From assembly GCA_000526575.1 (NCBI GenBank), contig JAGI01000002.1, positions 682,001-746,000 on the forward strand: a stretch of 64,000 nucleotides of DNA. Direction: 5' to 3'. The notes below the pieces were generated by a model. The model did no database searches, was not told the origin of the DNA, and saw only the letters and a list, made by a program, of their open reading frames with translations. How positions within the stretch are numbered: position 1 is the first letter of the stretch; each line of letters starts with the position of its first letter. The translations under genes and the position numbers were made by a program. This DNA is from Clostridium sp. 12(A). Lineage in GTDB: Bacteria; Bacillota; Clostridia; Lachnospirales; Lachnospiraceae. This document shows, piece after piece, positions 52,601 to 59,311 of the stretch.

Positions 52601-53167
52601 TCAGAACGATATGAGTTTATGAAGACTCAGCATGATGATCTTGTTTTAGCAGAGGGAACTCTGTTAAAGATCATAGATGAGCTGGATTCTGGAATGAGAA
52701 AGCAGTTTGAGGAAAAATTCCGGGAAATTCGGGCAGAATTTGATAAGGTATTTAAAGAGCTGTTCGGAGGAGGACGCGGAACCTTAGAGCTGGTGGAAGA
52801 TGAAGACATCCTGGAAGCAGGAATCCAGATTATCTCCCAGCCGCCAGGAAAAAAGCTTCAGAATATGATGCAGCTTTCTGGTGGAGAAAAGGCACTGACT
52901 GCCATTGCCTTACTGTTTGCCATTCAGAACTTAAAGCCATCCCCATTCTGCCTTTTGGATGAGATTGAGGCGGCACTGGATGATTCTAACGTAGACCGTT
53001 TTGCAAAATACCTCCATAAGCTGACGAAATATACGCAGTTCATTGTAATTACACATAGACGTGGTACTATGGTATCTGCGGACCGCCTGTTTGGTATTAC
53101 CATGCAGGAGAAAGGCGTTTCAACGCTTGTATCAGTAAATCTGATCGAGGAAGATCTAGAAAGTTAA
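49607..53167 (+). CDS. smc: Chromosome segregation protein SMC
   Basis: A 1186-residue condensin ATPase. Walker A is GPNGSGKSN at residues 32-40; a coiled coil runs from about 170 to 500; the hinge lies near 515-640, with GSIRKVMEVRDRIKGIHGVV before it and GGSMTGGAF after it; a second coiled coil runs to about 1010. The C-terminal head holds the signature LSGGEKALTAIALLFA and Walker B FCLLDEIEAALDD. Length and domain order are normal. With ScpA and ScpB, not in this window, it compacts and separates chromosomes. About 65 bp separate it from rnc and 11 bp from ftsY. Confidence 0.98.
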   Translation: MYLKSIEIQGFKSFANKIVFDFHNGITGIVGPNGSGKSNVADAVRWVLGEQKVKQLRSSSMQDVIFSGTEQRKPQGFAYVAITLDNSDKHLAIDYDQVTVSRRVYRSGESEYMINGSACRLKDIYELFYDTGIGKEGYSIIGQGQIDKILSGKPEERRELFDEAAGIVKFKRRKAIAQKKLEDEKQNLVRVNDILTELEKQVGPLARQSEAAKEYLRLKEELKKYDVNQFLMETEGLRLQMKESEDKENIVAKDLEDAKTISEGIKEQYDALDTYLTELDEAITALRNEKNSSNMEISGLEGRINVLKEQINTERMNAEHIAGRIKTIHTEIASRQEQEVSYQQARADIASQVNSALEKLKEAEGILTAEDEKIRTFEQKLEEGKGRMMDLLNDKGSLTARQQRYEAMLEQVNVRRSEVCQKLLKFKSDESEQDELLLNLKKEADEIDEGISQRDEAQSLCESRTEELEAQVKRLNKNLNDKQQEYHTSYTKLESLRNLAERYEGYGGSIRKVMEVRDRIKGIHGVVADLITVPKQYEIAVETALGGSIQNIVTDSDQTAKQLIEYLKKNRFGRATFLPLTSISNKNSFSQEKALSEPGVLGLANTLVEADKQYEGLMNYLLGRVVVVDTIDNAIALAKKFQYSLRIVTLEGELLSAGGSMTGGAFKNTSNLLGRKREIEELEERCTKALTDVEQLEKELVMNEGLLTESKEELDRIRSEKQSLYLKQNTVRINLKRIEDKKTEIRESYGDLERENVQLEAQIREIGGSQQELLTAVETLEKQNRDTGEELELLNSGLEKAKSDREQFYRNLSAVQLETSGLKQKDDFEQENIKRIKDEIRRLEEELSGLTNGSDDSQLIVGEKEKEIELLKDQIHKEKSRGEELEQSIADKAGKKELKSKEQKELFRTREELTGRIGLLDKELFRLQSQKEKLNERMEGHVNYMWNEYELTFSSAEALRNHEWTSLPDIKRMIASLKDEIRKLGNVNVNAIEDYKEVSERYEFMKTQHDDLVLAEGTLLKIIDELDSGMRKQFEEKFREIRAEFDKVFKELFGGGRGTLELVEDEDILEAGIQIISQPPGKKLQNMMQLSGGEKALTAIALLFAIQNLKPSPFCLLDEIEAALDDSNVDRFAKYLHKLTKYTQFIVITHRRGTMVSADRLFGITMQEKGVSTLVSVNLIEEDLES

Positions 53168-53178
53168 GGAGACCGACT

Positions 53179-54120
53179 ATGAGTGAGAAAAAGGGATTTT
53201 TTGGGAAGCTGGTTGCTGGACTTCAAAAGACAAGGGATAACATTATTGCCGGCGTGGATTCCATTTTCAGCGGCTTCTCGGCGATTGATGATGAGTTTTA
53301 TGAAGAGATTGAAGAAATTCTCATCATGGGAGATCTGGGAATCCAGACCACCATGTCTATTGTTGAAGATTTAAAAAAGAGAGTGAAAGAAAAAGGAATT
53401 AAAGATCCTTCCGAATGCAAAGAGCTTCTAATGGACAGTATCAGAGAGCAGATGGACCTTGGCGAAAATGCATATGAATTTGAGAACCGCAAATCCGTGC
53501 TCCTTGTCATCGGCGTCAATGGTGTAGGTAAAACCACTTCCGTTGGAAAGCTGGCAGGCCAGATGAAGGACGACGGGAAGAAGGTCATAGTTGCAGCTGC
53601 TGATACCTTCCGTGCGGCCGCCATTGAACAGCTTACAGAATGGGCCAGAAGAGCGAATGTCGATATCATCGCCCAGCAGGAAGGCTCAGACCCGGCCGCC
53701 GTTGTATACGACGCAGTGGCAGCTGCAAAGTCCAGACAGGCAGATGTTCTAATCTGTGATACGGCAGGGCGTCTCCATAACAAGAAAAATCTTATGGAGG
53801 AGCTTAAGAAAATCAACCGGATCATTGATAAGGAATATCCGGATGCCTATCGGGAAACACTGGTGGTCTTAGATGGAACCACCGGACAGAATGCACTTGT
53901 TCAGGCCAAACAGTTTATGGAGGTTGCAGATATTACTGGAATCATCCTGACAAAGCTCGACGGTACTGCAAAAGGAGGAATTGCTGTAGCCATTCAGTCT
54001 GAGCTTGGCATTCCTGTAAAATATATTGGTGTTGGGGAGAAAATCGATGACTTACAGAAGTTCAATGCAAACGAGTTTGTGAATGCATTGTTTCACGCAG
54101 ATGAGAAAGTAGAGGCTTAA
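53179..54120 (+). CDS. ftsY: Signal recognition particle receptor FtsY
   Basis: A 313-residue SRP GTPase with only the NG domain; the acidic A domain seen in enterobacteria is absent, as is common in Firmicutes. GTP-binding motifs are GVNGVGKTTSVGKLA (G1, about residues 113-127), DTFRAAAIEQL, DTAGRLHNKKNLMEEL and TKLDGTAKGG. It docks ribosome-SRP complexes at the membrane. It lies 11 bp after smc and 4 bp before the threonine deaminase gene, so it is part of the same transcript. Confidence 0.97.
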   Translation: MSEKKGFFGKLVAGLQKTRDNIIAGVDSIFSGFSAIDDEFYEEIEEILIMGDLGIQTTMSIVEDLKKRVKEKGIKDPSECKELLMDSIREQMDLGENAYEFENRKSVLLVIGVNGVGKTTSVGKLAGQMKDDGKKVIVAAADTFRAAAIEQLTEWARRANVDIIAQQEGSDPAAVVYDAVAAAKSRQADVLICDTAGRLHNKKNLMEELKKINRIIDKEYPDAYRETLVVLDGTTGQNALVQAKQFMEVADITGIILTKLDGTAKGGIAVAIQSELGIPVKYIGVGEKIDDLQKFNANEFVNALFHADEKVEA

Positions 54121-54124
54121 AAAA

Positions 54125-55354
54125 ATGTTGACATTGGAAAAGTTCGAAGAAGCATCAGAAGTCGTAAGTAAGGTAACTCTGGAAACTAAGCTGGTATACA
54201 GTGAGTACTTCTCTGCCCAGACCGGGAACAAGGTGTATTTTAAGCCGGAGAATATGCAGTATACCGGAGCCTACAAGGTTCGCGGGGCGTATTATAAGAT
54301 CAGTACTTTATCGGAGGAAGAAAAATCCAGAGGTCTGATTACCGCATCTGCCGGCAATCATGCCCAGGGTGTCGCCTATGCGGCAAAGTTAGCTGGTATC
54401 CCTGCTACGATTGTTATGCCGACTACCACACCTCTTATGAAGGTAAACAGAACAAAAGGGTACGGTGCTGAAGTAATTCTGGAAGGCGATGTTTTTGATG
54501 AAGCATGTAATCACGCCTACAAGGTGGCAGAAGAGCGGGGGCTGACATTTGTTCACCCATTTAATGATTTAGACATTGCCGCCGGACAGGGAAGCATCGC
54601 CATGGAGATTGTTAAGGAGCTTCCAACCGTTGATTATATTCTGGTTCCTATCGGCGGTGGCGGATTGTGTACAGGAGTATCCACGCTTGCCAAGATGTTA
54701 AATCCAAAGATTAAGATCATAGGGGTAGAGCCGGCAGGAGCTAACTGCATGCAGGAATCCATACGCCAGGGTAAGGTGGTTTCTCTTCCAAGCGTCAACA
54801 CAATTGCAGACGGTACCGCAGTAAAATGTCCGGGAGATAAGCTTTTCTCCTATATTCAGGACAATGTGGATGAAATCATCAGCATAGAAGATTCTGAACT
54901 CATCGTAGCATTCCTTGATATGGTTGAAAATCATAAGATGGTAGTGGAGAACTCCGGACTTCTTACGGTTGCAGCATTAAAGCATATGAAGGTGGATAAC
55001 AAGAAAATTGTCTCTATTTTAAGCGGCGGAAATATGGATGTGATTACCATGGCCTCTATCGTTCAGCTGGGCTTAATTCAGAGAGACCGTATCTTTACTG
55101 TCTCCATTCTTCTTCCGGACAAGCCAGGAGAACTTGCGAAAGTGTCTGCTTTGCTTGCCAAGGAACAGGGCAATGTCATTCGTCTGGAACATAACCAGTT
55201 TATCAGCATCAACAGAAACTCAGCGGTAGAGCTGCGCATTACCCTTGAGGCTTTTGGAACGGATCATAAGAATACAATCATGGCAGCTCTGACTTCCCAG
55301 GGATATCGTCCCAAGCTGGTAAAATCCAAGGGCACATATAGCGATGGCTGCTAA
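54125..55354 (+). CDS. ilvA: Threonine ammonia-lyase (threonine deaminase)
   Basis: A 409-residue PLP enzyme that turns threonine into 2-oxobutanoate and ammonia. The PLP lysine lies in YTGAYKVRGAYYKI (about residues 46-59), SAGNHAQGVAYAA is the substrate loop, and GGGGLCTGVS binds the PLP phosphate. The C-terminal ACT domain (about 330-405, VSILLPDKPGELAKVSALLA) is the allosteric site. The size is that of the shorter ACT-containing group, which can be biosynthetic or catabolic (TdcB-like); no isoleucine genes are nearby to decide. It is read directly after ftsY. Confidence 0.94.
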   Translation: MLTLEKFEEASEVVSKVTLETKLVYSEYFSAQTGNKVYFKPENMQYTGAYKVRGAYYKISTLSEEEKSRGLITASAGNHAQGVAYAAKLAGIPATIVMPTTTPLMKVNRTKGYGAEVILEGDVFDEACNHAYKVAEERGLTFVHPFNDLDIAAGQGSIAMEIVKELPTVDYILVPIGGGGLCTGVSTLAKMLNPKIKIIGVEPAGANCMQESIRQGKVVSLPSVNTIADGTAVKCPGDKLFSYIQDNVDEIISIEDSELIVAFLDMVENHKMVVENSGLLTVAALKHMKVDNKKIVSILSGGNMDVITMASIVQLGLIQRDRIFTVSILLPDKPGELAKVSALLAKEQGNVIRLEHNQFISINRNSAVELRITLEAFGTDHKNTIMAALTSQGYRPKLVKSKGTYSDGC

Positions 55355-55397
55355 AACTACTTTGTATCAATCGTATCTACTGCGAACATAAAAAGAG

Positions 55398-55447
55398 AAG
55401 AGGGGGGCTGCAAAACCGACTTACGTTAGTTTTGCAACTCCCCTCTT
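55398..55447. terminator. Two-way terminator between ilvA and the response regulator
   Basis: AAGAGGGG...CTGCAAAAC pairs with GTTTTGCAACTCCCCTCTT with a small bulge; A-rich and T-rich flanks suit both convergent transcripts. Confidence 0.85.
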
Positions 55448-55456
55448 TCTTACTGT

Positions 55457-56197
55457 CTAAAGCTGTTTTAAAGCCCTTTGAATCTTACCAAGCATTCGGA
55501 TGGAGACAGAATACGTTTCTTTGTTATCCATGGTTAATAGCGCTTCTTCTCTGGAATACTTCACTACGTGCTTCATATTTACTATGGCAGAACGGCTGCA
55601 TTGACAGAATGCAGGATTTAGAACTGCTATCAGTTCTTTTAAGGACCCTGACATCTGTCTTACCCCATGTTTCGTATGAATCATGATTTTATGATAATCT
55701 TCACAGGTAGTAATGGCTACAATATCATCCTGGTCAAGAATCAGGGAGGTCTTGTCTACCTTTACCGAGAGAAGACGGCTGGAAGAGTCCAGCTGAGTTT
55801 TATATTTGACTTCTGCATTTTTAATACAGGCACATATCCGGTCAGGAAGTGTTTCTATTTCATCCTTCACGATAAAATCCATGGCTTCCACCTTATACTG
55901 GAAGGTGAGAACTGCCATTTCACTGTGTGTGGTGACAAATACAATATATCCCCTTGGATCGTATTTTCGTATCTCCTGAGCCAGTTCAATTCCATTTTTC
56001 TCAGACTGCAAATCAATATCTAAAAAGTACAGGCCAGTAACCGTTGATTTTTTTCTGATCTCAAGCAGCTCGTCCGGACTATTAGCAGTACAATAAAGCT
56101 GAGATTCTGTAGAATTCATCAGTAAATATTTTTCCACAACGCTTTTCCAACGTGTCAACTGTCTGTTATTATCTTCACAAAGATATATATGTATCAT
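55457..56197 (-). CDS. LytTR-type response regulator, AgrA-like
   Basis: A 246-residue response regulator. The receiver domain covers residues 1-125, with the phosphorylated Asp in YFLDIDLQSEKNGIELA (about residue 55), and the C-terminal LytTR DNA-binding domain runs from about 145 (LLSVKVDKTSLILDQDDIVAI) to the end. LytTR regulators bind pairs of 9-bp direct repeats; a matching pair is present in the agrB promoter at 57607-57636. It lies 10 bp after the kinase gene on the minus strand and forms the second half of a two-component system for the AgrB/AgrD-like peptide signal. Confidence 0.92.
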   Translation of the reverse strand: MIHIYLCEDNNRQLTRWKSVVEKYLLMNSTESQLYCTANSPDELLEIRKKSTVTGLYFLDIDLQSEKNGIELAQEIRKYDPRGYIVFVTTHSEMAVLTFQYKVEAMDFIVKDEIETLPDRICACIKNAEVKYKTQLDSSSRLLSVKVDKTSLILDQDDIVAITTCEDYHKIMIHTKHGVRQMSGSLKELIAVLNPAFCQCSRSAIVNMKHVVKYSREEALLTMDNKETYSVSIRMLGKIQRALKQL

Positions 56198-56207
56198 TTC
56201 TTACTCC

Positions 56208-57521
56208 TTATAAGTTGTTTTTCCTAAGGATTATTTCCTGTGTAAAATAAGGATTTTCGTATGTAGTATTCCAGATGACATTTTCATAATGATTGAGGAT
56301 CACCTCCACATTATAAAGGCCTACTCCCCGATTCACTCCTTTTGAAGAGATTCCCTGATTGCGCAGCTCCGAGATGGGATGATCCAGTTCAGGAGAGGAG
56401 TTTCTGATGATGATATAAAGATCCTGCTCTTTGTAGAACATACAGAAAGCCAATTGTTTTTCCTTTGTTTCTGTTGCAGCCTCAATGGCATTATCCAGAA
56501 AGATTCCAATAACACGGGAAAGATCCAGGGAATCCATAGGCAGGGATTCAATGGGCTCCAGTAATTCAATTTCTGCTTTAATTCCAATTTCCATGGAATA
56601 GATGAATTTAGAGGAAAGGAGGCTTTTTAAAGCGGTATTTTTCACATTTGACAAGGCTCCCAGTTTCGTATCTGATTCCGCAAAGGCATGACTGATAGGA
56701 AGAACCTGATCCCCGTAATATTTCATCAGGCCATCCATGTTATTTTCTTCCATATAGCCTGACATGGTACTTAAAATATTCATATAATCATGCTTGAATT
56801 TACGCATGATCCCATAAGAATTTTCCAGCCGCTCTGTATAGTGGCGTAGGTTCTCAAATTGGGCCATACGATGCTTATAAGCCTGTTCTCCCATGGTGGC
56901 TTTATAGATGGAATACATGAGATAAACGGTAATGCCAAACAGCAAAAGGAATATAATACCATTTAACGCTATCACCCCATAATTATACCCCAGATACTCC
57001 CCATAGGAGAAGTTAAAGATATAAAAGAATACCAAAATAAAAAGGTCAATAAATATAGCCTTTAATAAATGAGAATTTGTTAAGTATTGGGATATATTCA
57101 GCTTTTTATGGATATACCAACCCAGCAGTTTCGTAGTAATTCCGCAGTATACACTGTAAGTGATAGAAAATATAATATTCAGCCTGTTATGTGTCAGCAA
57201 ATCCTGCATATCCATTTGAAGCAGAAAGCCGGCAATCCACATGAAAAGGTAATTAAAAGCGATGGTATAAAGGTATCCAAATAAATAACACGACATATTA
57301 AAATAAGGTTCCTTTGCAAAAATAAAAATAAGCAATAAGATCCCTACAAAGGTAATGTATGTACTGGCTTGTCCGTAAATTCTGTTAAATAAAAAAAGAC
57401 TGCCAAACGCGTACATAAAGATACAAAGTTTTCTGACGTTCGTCATTTTATTCGGCAACAGATGAATGCTTGAAAAATATATACATATGCCGCCGGTCAA
57501 GGTGTAAATTAAGTAAGTCAT
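56208..57521 (-). CDS. Sensor histidine kinase, AgrC-like (GHKL family)
   Basis: A 437-residue membrane kinase. The N-terminal half has six or seven hydrophobic segments (from TYLIYTLTGGICIYFSSIHLL to about residue 200), the peptide-sensing part in AgrC proteins. The phospho-histidine is in RKFKHDYMNILSTMSG, the N box is IGIFLDNAIEAATE and the glycine box is GVGLYNVEVILNHY. The ATG at 57521, with GAGAGGAAAC upstream, is better than the open frame extending further upstream. It is divergent from agrB and 10 bp before the regulator gene. Confidence 0.92.
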   Translation of the reverse strand: MTYLIYTLTGGICIYFSSIHLLPNKMTNVRKLCIFMYAFGSLFLFNRIYGQASTYITFVGILLLIFIFAKEPYFNMSCYLFGYLYTIAFNYLFMWIAGFLLQMDMQDLLTHNRLNIIFSITYSVYCGITTKLLGWYIHKKLNISQYLTNSHLLKAIFIDLFILVFFYIFNFSYGEYLGYNYGVIALNGIIFLLLFGITVYLMYSIYKATMGEQAYKHRMAQFENLRHYTERLENSYGIMRKFKHDYMNILSTMSGYMEENNMDGLMKYYGDQVLPISHAFAESDTKLGALSNVKNTALKSLLSSKFIYSMEIGIKAEIELLEPIESLPMDSLDLSRVIGIFLDNAIEAATETKEKQLAFCMFYKEQDLYIIIRNSSPELDHPISELRNQGISSKGVNRGVGLYNVEVILNHYENVIWNTTYENPYFTQEIILRKNNL

Positions 57522-57606
57522 GATGTTTCCTCTCGTTGGTAAGTATATCCATTTTACCTTGTTGCATATGGAAAGTAAAGAGAATTGTTTCTTTAAAATA
57601 GACATC

Positions 57607-57674
57607 TAACGTTTAAGAAGAAAAATTCAACGAAAATTGCAAAAACATTCACATGTAAAATTTTGTGCTAATAT
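57607..57674 (+). promoter_or_regulatory. Candidate LytTR-regulated promoter of agrBD
   Basis: TAACGTTTA (57607-57615) and CAACGAAAA (57628-57636) are imperfect 9-bp direct repeats exactly 21 bp apart, the usual spacing of LytTR sites. A TAATAT -10 box lies at 57669-57674, with no good -35 box at the normal distance, as expected for an activated promoter. Confidence 0.5.
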
Positions 57675-57697
57675 AGCAATAAGTGGTGGTGATAATG

Positions 57698-58249
57698 ATG
57701 AGTATATCTGGGATTGCTGTCGGATTTTGTAATTGGATGAACAAGATAAGTCCAAAAAGTCAAGACGAAAACAAAGTGATTCAATATGGAATGGAATTAT
57801 TGCTGGATAATATGATAAAGTTCGCCTTGATTCAATTAATTGGTATTTTTATTGGAAAAGGTTTTGAAACTTTCATTATATTATCATCCTTTTGCGGTCT
57901 AAGGCTTCAGGCTGGAGGCATTCATGCCAAAACCGGTTTGGGCTGTGGAATCAGCATGGTCCTGGTATGGGCAGTTTCTCTGTTGGCAGACAATTGGTTT
58001 AATATACATATTTCCGTACTGCCCCTGATATTTGCTGCATCCACATTGGTGATTCTGCTTTGTGTTCCCCGCACCATCAATATTGAGTATTTCAGTTCTC
58101 AGGACAAATTACAAAAGAAGATATTTTCCTTTGTAGTATTGATTGTTTTGATGGCGTTAGCCTCAATCTTTCCGTCAATCAGAGAGCTGATTATGGTACC
58201 TGTTATTTTGGAAGTATTGACATTACTTCCCCAAAATAAAAAAATATAA
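57698..58249 (+). CDS. agrB: AgrB-like peptide-processing membrane protease
   Basis: A 183-residue membrane protein of the accessory gene regulator B family. The catalytic pair is His76 and Cys83 in GGIHAKTGLGCG, the same spacing as His77 and Cys84 of staphylococcal AgrB, and five or six membrane segments are visible. It should cut the C-terminal tail of the AgrD-like peptide and form a ring. GGTGGTGAT lies before two ATGs; 57698 has the better spacing, and 57695 is possible. The agrD-like gene follows after 17 bp. The sensor and regulator are encoded divergently. Confidence 0.9.
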   Translation: MSISGIAVGFCNWMNKISPKSQDENKVIQYGMELLLDNMIKFALIQLIGIFIGKGFETFIILSSFCGLRLQAGGIHAKTGLGCGISMVLVWAVSLLADNWFNIHISVLPLIFAASTLVILLCVPRTINIEYFSSQDKLQKKIFSFVVLIVLMALASIFPSIRELIMVPVILEVLTLLPQNKKI

Positions 58250-58266
58250 AAAGGAGAGTACAAGGG

Positions 58267-58404
58267 ATGAAGAAAACATTGATTGAAAGAGTTCAGAAGG
58301 CTTTAGTAAAGGTGTCCTTAAATTCGGTGGGGAGAAGTATACCTGCTGGAATTTATGAAAGAAAAATCCCGGTAGAAGTATTAAAAGCTCGCGATGCAAA
58401 ATAA
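58267..58404 (+). CDS. agrD: AgrD-like cyclic autoinducer peptide precursor without cysteine
   Basis: A 45-residue peptide gene directly after agrB, with AAGGAG 10 nt before the ATG. The N-terminal amphipathic helix (MKKTLIERVQKALVKVSLNS) is typical of AgrD precursors, the core is likely within VGRSIPAGIY, and the charged tail ERKIPVEVLKARDAK has the Pro and Leu often seen in AgrD tails. No cysteine is present. Ser24 could form a lactone instead of the usual thiolactone, as known for some staphylococci. The exact ring cannot be set by reading alone. Confidence 0.75.
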   Translation: MKKTLIERVQKALVKVSLNSVGRSIPAGIYERKIPVEVLKARDAK

Positions 58405-58422
58405 TGATTTTAGACAGATTAG

Positions 58423-58557
58423 AAAAGCGGTAAAAGCAACTATAAGCAAGATGTCCGGTATGAGTATGTAAAAAGGCTAAGGCCAGGGATAATGAAAAAG
58501 CTAGATTATTTCAAACAGTTTGAGTAGCTGTTTGATGAATTAATTAAATTGCACTGA
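58423..58557 (+). pseudogene. Possible decayed coding remnant
   Basis: Frame starting at 58423 reads KSGKSNYKQDVRYEYV and continues KRLRPGIMKKLDYFKQFE to a TAG, then LFDELIKLH to a TGA. The amino-acid make-up looks protein-like, but there is no start codon or ribosome-binding site and one in-frame stop. It resembles no family I can name. Confidence 0.25.
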
Positions 58558-58633
58558 ATAACTAAGGGGGAAATAATGATTTGATTGACAAGGCGTCAAT
58601 ACAATCATTGTTTTATAAGTTGTTCAGTGCAAT
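58548..58633 (+). repeat. 16-bp inverted repeat enclosing a ribosome-binding site
   Basis: ATTGCACTGAATAACT (58548-58563) and AGTTGTTCAGTGCAAT (58618-58633) are inverted copies with 15 of 16 matches, 54 bp apart. The loop contains AAGGGGG and the TTG start of the small ORF at 58581, so folding could govern its translation. Confidence 0.7.
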
Positions 58634-58745
58634 AGTAGTTATAGTCCGAGATTTTATAAATGGATATGACAATAGGGTAAATGAGTTAATAAAGAATTGG
58701 ATAAACGGAATAATTGCTTTGTGTACATGTGGTAAAAGGAATTAG
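58581..58745 (+). CDS. Possible small protein downstream of agrD
   Basis: A 54-codon frame from TTG at 58581 (AAGGGGG about 10 nt upstream) to TAG at 58743-58745, reading MIDKASIQSLFYKLFSAIVV, then VIVRDFINGYDNRVNELIK and a tail NWINGIIALCTCGKRN. It is amphipathic with a hydrophobic centre and two cysteines (CTC) near the end. The start codon is weak and no family is recognised; support is the ribosome-binding site, the position directly before another small ORF, and the enclosing inverted repeat. Confidence 0.35.
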   Translation: MIDKASIQSLFYKLFSAIVVIVRDFINGYDNRVNELIKNWINGIIALCTCGKRN

Positions 58746-58757
58746 GAGAACGTATTC

Positions 58758-58937
58758 ATGAGAAGGTCTTTGTTTCAGAAGTTTCTCAATTTGGATGAAA
58801 AAAAGTCAGCTGCCTCTGCGGAGAAAAGGGTACTCTCTAAGCGCAGAAGAAAAATTTTGATTCCAGAGAAATATTATATTGAGGTGATAACCAACGTTCC
58901 CGGGAGAAAGGCTGTAGTAGAGCTTTCTGATAATTAA
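58758..58937 (+). CDS. Small basic protein of unknown function, 59 residues
   Basis: ATG at 58758 with AGGAG 9 nt upstream; stop at 58935-58937, just before a strong terminator. The product begins MRRSLFQKFLNLDEKKSA, then has a very basic stretch (EKRVLSKRRRKIL), and ends KYYIEVITNVPGRKAVVELSDN. No signal peptide or membrane segment. The same strand, the tight spacing after the previous small frame and the shared terminator suggest it is the last gene of an agrBD-led operon. It resembles nothing I can name; it might be a regulator of, or target of, the quorum-sensing system. Confidence 0.55.
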   Translation: MRRSLFQKFLNLDEKKSAASAEKRVLSKRRRKILIPEKYYIEVITNVPGRKAVVELSDN

Positions 58938-58969
58938 AAAGAAAATCTTACAGTGTGGGACGATATATG

Positions 58970-59015
58970 GCAGGTCCAAGAAAGAATGAAATATTCTTTC
59001 TTGGACCTGCTTTTT
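58970..59015 (+). terminator. Strong intrinsic terminator after the agrBD region
   Basis: An 18-bp perfect stem: GCAGGTCCAAGAAAGAAT (58970-58987) with its complement at 58993-59010, a 5-nt loop, then TTTTT. Confidence 0.95.
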
Positions 59016-59311
59016 GTATATTAACAAAAGAATAGTCACACATCATATGGTCTGGAATAACTGACTCTCTTTCTTAAGGGAGGTTATGCTGGTATTTATT
59101 ATGATAACAAGCAATTTATTCCCTGATGTTTAGGGGGCAATATTGGGTCATAACATGATTATTTACAGATATTATATGCTGATGTTAGAATTATTTCAGG
59201 AGATTCCTGAATTTTATTAACAATATCGGAAGGAGGGCTGAACAGATCATGGGGGGATACTCCTGTTTCAATTAACAGTAAGGGGATTATTATGAAGATG
59301 GAGGAGAAGGA
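59016..59311 (+). promoter_or_regulatory. Upstream region of the rhamnogalacturonan lyase gene
   Basis: No full gene lies here. A possible promoter is TTTACA (59162-59167) with TAGAAT (59186-59191) at 18-bp spacing. Three tiny ORFs start with ATG after purine-rich sites: 59086 (15 codons), 59249 (8 codons) and 59293 (9 codons). The last overlaps the start of the lyase gene and may be a chance product of its ribosome-binding site. Confidence 0.4.

Noticed and set aside
50323-52809. Several serine-rich frames on the minus strand inside smc
   Set aside because: They are the mirror of the Glu/Lys-rich coiled-coil codons of smc and have no ribosome-binding sites.
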